Translations under genes and position numbers: made by a program
Notes under the pieces: generated by a model
Databases searched by the model: none
The model's input: the letters and a program-made list of their open reading frames with translations, nothing else
Told to the model about the DNA's origin: nothing
Shown: positions 1 to 6,693 of the stretch, piece after piece
Layout of the letters: every line of letters starts with the position of its first letter
How positions within the stretch are numbered: the first letter of the stretch is position 1
NCBI GenBank assembly: GCA_003556835.1
Contig: PWQG01000234.1
Span: 1 to 8,947 of the forward strand
Length of the DNA: 8,947 bases
Origin: Gammaproteobacteria bacterium
GTDB taxonomy: Bacteria > Pseudomonadota > Gammaproteobacteria > Pseudomonadales > Pseudohongiellaceae
Direction of reading: 5' to 3'

Positions 1-837
1 CTGGGCAACCGTGAGTCCCCCCTGATTAATGATCCGGCCACGCCCGAGCGGGCCGACATCCTGCTCATGGAAGGCACCTATGGCGATCGCAATCACCGGG
101 ACATGCAGGAGACACTGCGTGAGTTTGAACAGGTGCTGGCCGACACCTGGTCCCGGGGAGGCAACATCCTGATTCCCTCCTTTGCAATCGGCCGGGCCCA
201 GGAACTGATTTTTCAGCTCGGTTGCCTGCATGCCGAGGGCCGGCTGGATGACTGGCAGGTCTATCTGGACAGTCCCATGGCCATTGAGGTGACCAAAGTA
301 TACGATCGCTGGTTGCATATCATGGACGACGAGGATGTGCTGCGCCTGACCGATACGGGGCGTGAATCGCTGCGCGAATTCCTGCCCAACCTCAAGCTGT
401 GCAACACACCCGAGGATTCCATTGCCCTGAATTCCATCGAACAGGGAGCCATCATCATCGCCGGCAGTGGCATGTGCACCGGTGGCCGTATCCGCCATCA
501 TCTCAAGCACCGTCTCTGGCGTGAGAACACGGCCCTGCTTTTTATCGGCTTTCAGGCCCGCGGCACATTGGGACGTATCCTCGTCGACGGCGCCGATTCG
601 GTAAAACTTTTTGGCAGTGACATCAAGGTGCGGGCCCGCATTGAGACCCTGGGCGGCTTTTCGGCCCATGCCGGGCAGGACGCCCTGGTGGATTGGGCGG
701 CTAACTTTGGCGGACGCCCGGATCTGTATCTGATCCATGGTGAGGAGAATGCCCTGCAGGCCCTGTCGGAAAAGCTCTGGCTTGACCGGCAGATCAAGAG
801 CACCATCCCCGAGCCGGGTCAATCAATCACATTCTAG
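1..837 (+). CDS. Beta-CASP metallo-beta-lactamase-fold RNA nuclease, 3' part (5' end outside window)
   Basis: The frame is open from base 1 and ends at TAG 835-837, leaving the C-terminal 278 residues; the N-terminal HxHxDH zinc-binding part lies upstream of the window. Visible beta-CASP hallmarks are motif A (EGTYGDR, Glu near base 70), SFAIGRAQEL, DSPMA, the GSGMCTGGR loop, motif B (His of GGFSAHAG, bases 667-669) and motif C (His of LIHGEEN, bases 736-738). These place it with COG1236-type 'exonucleases of the beta-lactamase fold', relatives of CPSF73 and RNase J that cleave RNA with two zinc ions in the cytoplasm. The ATG at 67 is internal, since conserved family sequence continues in frame upstream of it. 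Its last 15 bp overlap the end of the convergent Prs gene. Endo- versus exonuclease activity and substrate cannot be told from here. Family call is firm; precise role is inferred. Confidence 0.92.
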   Translation: MGNRESPLINDPATPERADILLMEGTYGDRNHRDMQETLREFEQVLADTWSRGGNILIPSFAIGRAQELIFQLGCLHAEGRLDDWQVYLDSPMAIEVTKVYDRWLHIMDDEDVLRLTDTGRESLREFLPNLKLCNTPEDSIALNSIEQGAIIIAGSGMCTGGRIRHHLKHRLWRENTALLFIGFQARGTLGRILVDGADSVKLFGSDIKVRARIETLGGFSAHAGQDALVDWAANFGGRPDLYLIHGEENALQALSEKLWLDRQIKSTIPEPGQSITF

Positions 838-1719
838 GCATGGCCCACTAGCCAACTCTCGAGCAATGAGAGGGGCCAGGTCAATCTCGTTGCTATCATC
901 GGGGATGCTGTTACTGGTGACCACCCGCACGCCGGCGGCGCGCATCTCTTCGAGGGCACCGTCGGCAAAAATACCGTGCACGCCGATGCATATGGTGCCC
1001 TGCAGGCCGGCCTCGTGCAGGTGAGACGCTGCCTGCAGCATGGTCTTCCCGGTGCTGATGATGTCATCCACCAGTACCGGGGTATGATCACGATACTGAT
1101 CCACATGGGGCACGGATACACGCACATCACGATCCCCGAAACGCTGCTTGCTCAACACTTCCCAGGGACATCCGGCAGCCTCTCCGACACGGGCGGCCCA
1201 TTGCTCGGACTCACTGTCGGGTCCGATCACCAACGGCTTCTCCACATGTTCGCGTAACCAGTGCGCAATCGGCTCGACGGCGGTCAGCGCCACGGCAGGC
1301 ACGGTATAGACCTCATCCAGGGCATGAATACGGTGCAGATGCGGATCCACGGCGATCAGCCAATCCAGGTGCTGACTGATCAGGCGCGCAAAATAGTGCG
1401 AGCTGACGCCCTCACCTTCACGAAAGCGTTTGTCCTGACGCATGTAGGAAAGATAGGGCGCTATCAATCCCACCTTGCTCGCCCCCAGGTCATGCAGGGT
1501 GTCCGCCAGCAACAGCAGGGGCAACACCTTGGTGTCCGGCCGGTGCAACTGGCAGAGTATGGCCACGTCGCGGCCCTTCACATCGTCCAGGATCCGCACA
1601 TAACTCTCCCCGTCCGGGAAATTGCGCAATTCCATCCGTCCGGCCTGGTAGTCGGTGGCAGCCAGCAGGTCCCGGGACAGGCCGTCCTCCGCCGACAGGG
1701 TATACAGCAAGCGGCTCAT
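823..1719 (-). CDS. prs: Ribose-phosphate pyrophosphokinase (PRPP synthetase) homologue, archaeal-like
   Basis: This 298-residue protein has the double PRTase-like fold motifs of Prs: the ATP-site FPDGE (34-38), RQDKR (94-98), DPH (125-127, catalytic-region His), GPD (166-168), the flexible-loop KQR (191-193) and the PRPP/ribose-phosphate loop VLVDDIISTGKT (215-226). Known Prs enzymes move diphosphate from ATP to ribose 5-phosphate. FPDGE, DDIISTG and VHGIF resemble archaeal (class III) Prs more than E. coli Prs. Oddities are STGKT where Prs normally has TGGT, and GPDSES where SPDxGG is usual, so the substrate could differ. The start ATG overlaps the TGA of the upstream phosphorylase (ATGA), with a strong Shine-Dalgarno sequence, so the two are probably translationally coupled. 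A housekeeping prs would normally exist elsewhere in the genome; this copy looks specialised. The family is certain, the exact reaction is not. Confidence 0.9.
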   Translation of the reverse strand: MSRLLYTLSAEDGLSRDLLAATDYQAGRMELRNFPDGESYVRILDDVKGRDVAILCQLHRPDTKVLPLLLLADTLHDLGASKVGLIAPYLSYMRQDKRFREGEGVSSHYFARLISQHLDWLIAVDPHLHRIHALDEVYTVPAVALTAVEPIAHWLREHVEKPLVIGPDSESEQWAARVGEAAGCPWEVLSKQRFGDRDVRVSVPHVDQYRDHTPVLVDDIISTGKTMLQAASHLHEAGLQGTICIGVHGIFADGALEEMRAAGVRVVTSNSIPDDSNEIDLAPLIARELASGPCLECD

Positions 1720-3239
1720 ACCACTTCCTCCTCGATATGCAGGATTTCCGGATGGGACTGATAGAAATCCCAGGCATATTCCAACTCACCTTCCGCTTGG
1801 GCATGCAGGGTCATGAGCAGGCTGCCGTTTTCCACCAGGTCACCCAGTGACACATGCATCTGCAGGCCGGCCGCGGGGGCATTGGGTGCTCCCGCAAGGC
1901 TGGCCAGGCGGGAAATGATGCGATTGTTCATCATGGCCACCACACCCTCCCGATCAGCACGGATCTCCTTGCGGTAGCGGGATTGCGGGGGCTTTTTCAG
2001 TCCACCCTGGGCAGCACAGATGGCCTGGAATTTCTCCCATGCCCGACCACTGTCGAGTGTCTCCCGAGCCAGTGCCAGGCCCTGGCGAGATTCAGCAACG
2101 CCCCCCATTTCCAGCAATGCAGCCGCCAGGGTGAGGGCGCGTTTGCGCAGGTCCGGCGGCGCGGTGCGCGCATTCTGCAGAACGGCCAGCACATCGCGTG
2201 CTTCCAGTGCCGGGCCAATGCCAACACCAACCGGTTGACTGCCATCGCTGAGCAGACAACGCACTTCCAGCCCCAGGGCCTTGCCGGTTTTCACCAACTG
2301 ATCGGAAAGCCGACGCGCCAACTTTGCACTGCGCACCTTGGCGGTAGGACCCACCGGTATGTCGATGAGCACATGGGTGGAGCCGGCCGCCACCTTCTTG
2401 GAAATGACCGAAGCCACCAGCTGGCCTTCACTGTCCAGATCCAGGGCCCGCTCCACACGAATGATGATGTCATCGGTCGGACTCAGTGATACGGATCCGC
2501 CCCAGGCCAGACAGGCGCCTTCCTGATGCACAATCTTCTGCATGGCGTCATAACCAAGACGCACCCGGGTCAGGGTTTCCATGGTGTCCGCGGTACCGGC
2601 AGGAGAGGTGATGGCCCGGGAGGAAGTCTTGGGCATCATCAACCCATTGGCTGCAACAATCGCCACCACGATCGGGGTGGTGCGATTGCCCGGCAGGCCA
2701 CCGACACAATGTTTGTCCAGCACTTGCTGGCCCTCGCCCCAATCGAAGCGCTTTCCCGTATCAACCATGGCCCGGGTGATGGCCACGGTTTCATCCAGGG
2801 AAAGCCGGTCCGAAGCACAGGCAGCCACATAAGCGGAAAGCTGGATATCCGAATAACGCCCCTGACCGATATCGCTGATGATTTCCCGCGCGGCCTCCTC
2901 GTCCAGCGGGCGCCCATAGAGCTTGCCACGTACAAAACCCATGGAATCCACCGGAGGCGCATGACGGAATGTCGCGCGATCGCCTTCCTTCGGACGCAAC
3001 AGGCGCCAGGCGGCTTCACTGAGCCCGGCCCTGGCGTGACTGAGGAACTCTCCAGTGACAATATCCAGGCTGCAGATGACGCTGCGCTTGCCCACGATCA
3101 CCAGGACGCGCCCCTGGGCATTGAAACCTTCGGCACGGCAGACATGGCAATCTTCACGCATGTAGACCACCGGTTCCTGATGGGTATCAATCCCCAGGCG
3201 GGTCACGGAAAGATAGTTTTTTTTCGATTCTTCGGACAT
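1716..3239 (-). CDS. AMP phosphorylase / thymidine phosphorylase 2 family protein
   Basis: The 507-residue protein carries the thymidine/pyrimidine-nucleoside phosphorylase signature SSRAITSPAGTADTMET (206-222) and the phosphate-binding KHCVGGLPGNRTTP (176-189). It also has an extra N-terminal domain of about 90 residues (with CHVC, 31-34) that plain DeoA (about 440 residues) lacks. The rest follows the family order: helical domain (about 95-165), alpha/beta nucleotide domain (170-410) and C-terminal domain (420-490). Long forms in archaea are AMP phosphorylases that turn AMP, CMP or UMP plus phosphate into base plus ribose 1,5-bisphosphate; bacterial members are usually annotated 'putative thymidine phosphorylase'. 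The start ATG at 3239 has AGGGG 8 nt upstream. It begins 37 bp after the c-di-GMP gene and its stop overlaps prs. Codons 6-8 form an A8 run. Nucleoside monophosphate as substrate is the likelier reading, but unproven. Confidence 0.9.
   Translation of the reverse strand: MSEESKKNYLSVTRLGIDTHQEPVVYMREDCHVCRAEGFNAQGRVLVIVGKRSVICSLDIVTGEFLSHARAGLSEAAWRLLRPKEGDRATFRHAPPVDSMGFVRGKLYGRPLDEEAAREIISDIGQGRYSDIQLSAYVAACASDRLSLDETVAITRAMVDTGKRFDWGEGQQVLDKHCVGGLPGNRTTPIVVAIVAANGLMMPKTSSRAITSPAGTADTMETLTRVRLGYDAMQKIVHQEGACLAWGGSVSLSPTDDIIIRVERALDLDSEGQLVASVISKKVAAGSTHVLIDIPVGPTAKVRSAKLARRLSDQLVKTGKALGLEVRCLLSDGSQPVGVGIGPALEARDVLAVLQNARTAPPDLRKRALTLAAALLEMGGVAESRQGLALARETLDSGRAWEKFQAICAAQGGLKKPPQSRYRKEIRADREGVVAMMNNRIISRLASLAGAPNAPAAGLQMHVSLGDLVENGSLLMTLHAQAEGELEYAWDFYQSHPEILHIEEEVV
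1727..1732 (-). promoter_or_regulatory. Ribosome binding site of the Prs homologue, inside the end of the phosphorylase gene
   Basis: On the minus strand AGGAGG lies 7 nt before the prs ATG at 1719. It is built from the final Glu codons of the phosphorylase (GAG GAG GAA), so that protein's acidic C-terminus and the downstream ribosome site are the same bases. With the 4-bp ATGA stop/start overlap, this fixes the start of prs and supports coupled translation. Confidence 0.8.
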
Positions 3240-3276
3240 ACGTTGATCCCCTGAGCGGGTGAATGCTGCAGCCAGC

Positions 3277-5874
3277 TCATATCAATTTTGGCAACTGCTG
3301 CAGCTGCACCTCGATCTCGCTGCCTGGCACTGGCCTGCCATAATAATACCCCTGCATGAGGTCGCAGCCGAGGTCGACCAGGGCCCGATGTTGCGCCAGC
3401 TCCTCAACCCCTTCGGCCACCACGTCGAAGTCCAGGGTTTTGGCCAGTGCAATCACCATTTCAACGATTGCAGCATCACCTCGATCCTCCAGCATATCCC
3501 GGACAAAGGAGCGGTCTACCTTGACCGTCTGCAAGGGTAACATCTTCAGGTAACTGAGCGACGAGTACCCGGTGCCGAAGTCATCCATGGCAAAGTTGAT
3601 ACCCAGCGCGCTCAGCTCATTTATGGTGGCGACCGTGCCCTGCAGATCCTCCAACAGCATGCTTTCCGTCACTTCGAACTCAAGTCTGCCACTGGCCACG
3701 GGGAAGTCCGGATCGGGCTCGACGCCGGGTGGGCAGATACCGTGCTCATGCAGGATCTGCTTGACCTCGGCCGGGAAACCTATATGGGATAGCTGGCGCT
3801 CACTGATATTGACGGCAATGGTCCAATGCCGTCGGCCCTCATCCGTGGCCCACTCCCGAAGTTGACGACAGGCCCGTTCGATGACCCAGCGACCCAGTGG
3901 CAGTATCAGGCCCGACTGCTCGGCCAGAGGTATGAAATCGCCCGGCGGAACCAGGCCCCGGACGGGATGATGCCAGCGCAACAAGCCTTCAAAACCGACC
4001 ACCTGTGCATTGATGTCGACTTTGGGCTGGTAATACAACTCGAGCTGGTCCCTTTCCAGTGCCTCGCGCAGTTCCTCGGTCAACCGACTGCGTTGCTGGG
4101 CCTGCTGCTGCATTTCCGGATCAAAGAAACACCAGTCACCACCACCGGTACTCTTGGCCTGATACATGGCCAGTTCGGCGCGCCCCAACAGCTCATCGGC
4201 ATCGGATTTTTCGCTGCCATACAGCGCAATGCCGATACTGGCACCGACATAGTGCGTACCTTGATTAAAATAGTAAGGCTTTTGCAATTGCTCCAGAAGC
4301 TTGGCGGCGACGTCCTGCACCGCTTCGGCCGCACGCTCCCGAACTGCACTCAGGCCGGTCAGCAAGACAGCAAACTCATCGCCACCCGGGCGCGCAACGA
4401 TATCCTCTTCACGCGTGCTGGTCGTCAGGCGTTCGGCAGCGCGCTGCAACAATACATCACCCATGGTGTGTCCACGGGCATCATTCAGGGATTTGAAATC
4501 ATCCAGGTCAATGAACAACAGCGCCCAGTGACGATGGGTATCCCGGTGTTCTGACCGCGCCTTGCGGATATGATCAACCAGCAGGCGACGGTTGGCGAGT
4601 CGGGTGAGGGGGTCAAAATAGGCAAGGGAATGAATCCGCTCCTCGGCCTGCTTGGCACTGGTCAGGTCACTGAAGTTGGCGACATAATATTCCACCTGAC
4701 CTGCATCGTTTTTCACTTCGCTGATCACCAGGTGTTCGGGATAGCTCTTGCCATTCTTGCGCCGGTTCCAGATCTCACCTTCCCAGCGTCCCTCGCGCGA
4801 CAATATGGCCCACATCTCGCGGTAAAAGCTCTTGCTCTGCAGACCCGAGCTGAGAATCCGCGGATTCTCTCCGATCACCTCCTCGGGCGAATAACCGGTG
4901 ATCTCACTGAAGGTACGATTCACCCTCAAGATCCGCTGATCCGCATCCGTGACCATGATCGCCACCTGGGTATCGAAAGCGACACTGGCCAGACGCTGTT
5001 CCGCCAGCAACTTTTCCAGGGTCCGCTCCGATTCCTTCGCCCGCCGATAGGGCACCTCGACGGTCTCCACAAACAGGGCCCGATACAACAGCACAAAGGC
5101 CATCACCTTGAAGCCATGGCCCAACAGAACATAAAGATCATTCAGGGACTGATAGACTGCGAACAGGGCTCCGGTGATGGCCAGAATCAATGCGGCCGCC
5201 CAGAGTGCGGGCACGTTGAAGGCCTGCTCCTCGCGCAGTCGAAACGTCAGGAGCACGGCCACCAGCAGATGTACTCCAGCCAGTACCCACTCGAAGGCGC
5301 GTTTGTAGAACGTCAGCCCCTCCCCGGCATCAAAGGCCGGCGGCAGGAAGTCGGCCAATAGCACCAGCCAGTGAACCAGCAGCACATACAACAACACCGA
5401 GAGGCCCATTGCAGCTGGTAACAAAAGGGAGCCGTTGCGCCGTCGCGGCGCCAGCAGCATCGCCAGAAGTCCGAGCCCACCCAGTAAACGGGCTGCCAGC
5501 CAGTACTGCAGGGTCACCTGGACACCATCAATACCGGCAGCCGGCATCATGCCTTCGAAAGTCAGCAGATGGGAAATGTCGAGCAGACCCACGCCGAGAA
5601 AACTCAAGGCGAGAATCAGGGCATCACAGCGGCCATCGCGGCGCCAGGCACTCCAGCCCACGGCAAAGATCATGAAGGCGAGCACGACCGCAACAATCTC
5701 GACCAGGGCATGCAGCGGCAAGAAAACGGGAAACGGCACACGCCAATGCGCCAGGGGCAGGAGCCAGGCCAGTACCGTCACCAGCAGAACGGCAAGCACC
5801 AACCAGCGCAAGCGGCTGAACTGGCGTTGATACGCGGGATGGATAGCCAATCCGGGGAATGGGAAATCGATCAA
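3277..5874 (-). CDS. MASE3-PAS-GGDEF-EAL membrane c-di-GMP synthase/phosphodiesterase
   Basis: The 865-residue inner-membrane signalling protein has an N-terminal hydrophobic region (about 22-270, seven to eight segments) with the MASE3-like stretch LLDISHLLTFEGM (97-109). A PAS domain follows (about 295-405), with a PAC-like end before FSDLTSAKQAEERI, then GGDEF (about 412-580) and EAL (about 595-855). GGDEF is intact (497-501), and the inhibitory I-site RxxD (488-491) lies the standard five residues upstream. In the EAL domain the signature reads EGL (629-631), but the catalytic set appears present: N689, E734, DD 764-765, K785, E821, Q841. An extra stretch of about a dozen residues (717-729) precedes the EVTES strand. 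Start is TTG: an in-frame TAA lies four codons upstream, AAGGG sits 6 nt before it, and the next ATG (residue 68) falls inside a membrane segment. Both synthesis and hydrolysis of c-di-GMP look possible; the sensed signal is unknown. Confidence 0.93.
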   Translation of the reverse strand: MIDFPFPGLAIHPAYQRQFSRLRWLVLAVLLVTVLAWLLPLAHWRVPFPVFLPLHALVEIVAVVLAFMIFAVGWSAWRRDGRCDALILALSFLGVGLLDISHLLTFEGMMPAAGIDGVQVTLQYWLAARLLGGLGLLAMLLAPRRRNGSLLLPAAMGLSVLLYVLLVHWLVLLADFLPPAFDAGEGLTFYKRAFEWVLAGVHLLVAVLLTFRLREEQAFNVPALWAAALILAITGALFAVYQSLNDLYVLLGHGFKVMAFVLLYRALFVETVEVPYRRAKESERTLEKLLAEQRLASVAFDTQVAIMVTDADQRILRVNRTFSEITGYSPEEVIGENPRILSSGLQSKSFYREMWAILSREGRWEGEIWNRRKNGKSYPEHLVISEVKNDAGQVEYYVANFSDLTSAKQAEERIHSLAYFDPLTRLANRRLLVDHIRKARSEHRDTHRHWALLFIDLDDFKSLNDARGHTMGDVLLQRAAERLTTSTREEDIVARPGGDEFAVLLTGLSAVRERAAEAVQDVAAKLLEQLQKPYYFNQGTHYVGASIGIALYGSEKSDADELLGRAELAMYQAKSTGGGDWCFFDPEMQQQAQQRSRLTEELREALERDQLELYYQPKVDINAQVVGFEGLLRWHHPVRGLVPPGDFIPLAEQSGLILPLGRWVIERACRQLREWATDEGRRHWTIAVNISERQLSHIGFPAEVKQILHEHGICPPGVEPDPDFPVASGRLEFEVTESMLLEDLQGTVATINELSALGINFAMDDFGTGYSSLSYLKMLPLQTVKVDRSFVRDMLEDRGDAAIVEMVIALAKTLDFDVVAEGVEELAQHRALVDLGCDLMQGYYYGRPVPGSEIEVQLQQLPKLI

Positions 5875-5974
5875 ATGAAGCCCTTACTACGGCAGTTCCG
5901 GGGCGAAACTCAACTGCAACTGAAGACAGCCGCCGCATGATAGCGTAACCACTGAATGCACTGGCGCCAGATAC

Positions 5975-5980
5975 ATCATC
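5975..5980 (-). promoter_or_regulatory. Possible -10 element of an FNR-type promoter for the c-di-GMP gene
   Basis: The minus strand reads GATGAT (four of six matches to TATAAT). It begins 23 nt after the FNR-like palindrome, against 22 nt expected when an FNR dimer is centred at -41.5. That would start transcription near 5968, giving a leader of about 93 nt. A second -10-like hexamer, TATCAT (minus strand, 5937-5942), has no good -35. Either could be real; the call rests on spacing and a weak hexamer. Confidence 0.35.
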
Positions 5981-6003
5981 CGCCACCAGTGTTTCCGCAA
6001 AGA

Positions 6004-6017
6004 TTGATGCAGATCAA
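6004..6017. promoter_or_regulatory. FNR/ANR-type binding site (TTGAT-N4-ATCAA)
   Basis: The plus strand reads TTGATGCAGATCAA, an exact match to the FNR/ANR consensus of anaerobic regulators in proteobacteria. The symmetry extends to GATTGAT/ATCAATC at 6002-6019. It overlaps the stop codon of the lipocalin-like gene and lies about 130 bp upstream of the TTG start of the c-di-GMP gene, in the only sizeable gap ahead of that leftward gene group. The same bases could form a 7-bp hairpin followed by CTTTG on the minus strand, so a weak terminator of the lipocalin gene is the main alternative. Confidence 0.55.
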
Positions 6018-6517
6018 TCCACTCGGTGATCGAGCTTGCGCCAGGTCAGGGTGCCGGTGGTGCGACCATTTTCATCTTTGATGGACAGTTTCAGATAATC
6101 GTCGGTGAACTCAAAGTGACGGATATTGTCCTCGCCCACCCAGCTGCCCCGGGTCGGTGAACCCTGGACGTGATGGATGATGATATTGTTGTCCAGATCA
6201 AAACTGACATTGCCGTAATAGGCAAAGCCCCCGCGCACCAGTTCATCGGTCTGAGCGGCACGCTCGGGCAGATCGCGAGGCATACCCTGAGCTGACATAT
6301 TGCCATGGCCGTCGAACATGATACGGCCTTCGTAGTTTGCATCCACTTCACCACCACTCTCCGGATACTGGATGAAGCTGACCAGCTCATAATGCCCGGT
6401 GAAACGCTCGATGACAGAAGCCTCGTGCATGTCGGCACTGGCGTCGGAATTGCGCAGCGCCAGGGTGAGAGCAGCGCTGGCCAGAAGGGTCGGAAGCAAC
6501 AGGGTCATGATGCGCAT
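6014..6517 (-). CDS. Secreted lipocalin-like domain protein
   Basis: The protein is 167 residues from the chosen ATG at 6517, which has GAGGA about 8 nt upstream. A longer reading from 6553 would add 12 residues ahead of the signal peptide and is less likely. The N-terminus is a clear signal peptide (Met-Arg, then a hydrophobic run from about residue 3 to 21), probably cut after an ASA near residue 28. No lipobox Cys is present, so periplasmic or secreted. The mature part resembles the Lipocalin_5 (PF13924-like) pattern: GHYELVSF, GRIMFDGHGNMSAQ, FAYYGNVSFD, HHVQGSPTRGSWVG and a final LTWRKL strand. Such proteins form small beta-barrels; ligands are mostly unknown. It has its own promoter, diverging from tesB. 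I cannot assign a pathway. Confidence 0.7.
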   Translation of the reverse strand: MRIMTLLLPTLLASAALTLALRNSDASADMHEASVIERFTGHYELVSFIQYPESGGEVDANYEGRIMFDGHGNMSAQGMPRDLPERAAQTDELVRGGFAYYGNVSFDLDNNIIIHHVQGSPTRGSWVGEDNIRHFEFTDDYLKLSIKDENGRTTGTLTWRKLDHRVD

Positions 6518-6561
6518 GGGGATATCCTCTTTTCTTGTTATTTCAGGGATCACTGCGGATC

Positions 6562-6590
6562 ATCATACGCCGCCGTATTGAGTCGGTAAA
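6562..6590 (-). promoter_or_regulatory. Sigma70-like promoter of the lipocalin-like gene
   Basis: The minus strand shows TTTACC (6590-6585), a 17-bp spacer, then TATGAT (6567-6562), matching four and five of six consensus positions. Transcription would begin near 6555, leaving a leader of about 38 nt containing the ribosome site. It lies in the 176-bp region shared with the divergent tesB. Confidence 0.5.
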
Positions 6591-6643
6591 GCAAAGCCAA
6601 AGCCGGCTCCAGCGCTACAATGCATCCGCCAGGGCGCGTTTGC

Positions 6644-6652
6644 TGCTACAAT
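6644..6652 (+). promoter_or_regulatory. Possible extended -10 promoter of tesB
   Basis: TGCTACAAT has a five-of-six -10 hexamer (TACAAT, 6647-6652) preceded by the TGn of extended -10 promoters; no good -35 lies 16-18 bp upstream. Transcription would begin near 6659, about 35 nt before the preferred tesB start. A second TACAAT at 6616-6621 is less convincing because it lacks the TGn extension. Confidence 0.35.
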
Positions 6653-6693
6653 CTGCACCCTGGAAGCAACGCCAAAGGATGATTGAAACCGCC

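Noticed and set aside
2526..3254. Open frame of 242 codons opposite the phosphorylase
   Set aside because: It is antisense to the signature-bearing phosphorylase, with no recognisable motif.
4570..5361. Long open frame (263 codons) antisense to the GGDEF-EAL gene
   Set aside because: It lies wholly opposite a gene with complete domains and conserved motifs, and its translation shows no recognisable domain; it is a shadow of GC-rich coding sequence.
5959..5991. Inverted repeat CACTGG ... CCAGTG in the gap before the c-di-GMP gene
   Set aside because: Arms are only 6 bp with a 21-base loop and no T-tract; too weak to call an operator or terminator.
6002..6019. Palindrome at the lipocalin gene end read as an intrinsic terminator
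   Set aside because: The stem is AT-rich, only 7 bp, and followed by just three T residues; the exact FNR consensus is the better explanation, though both roles are possible.
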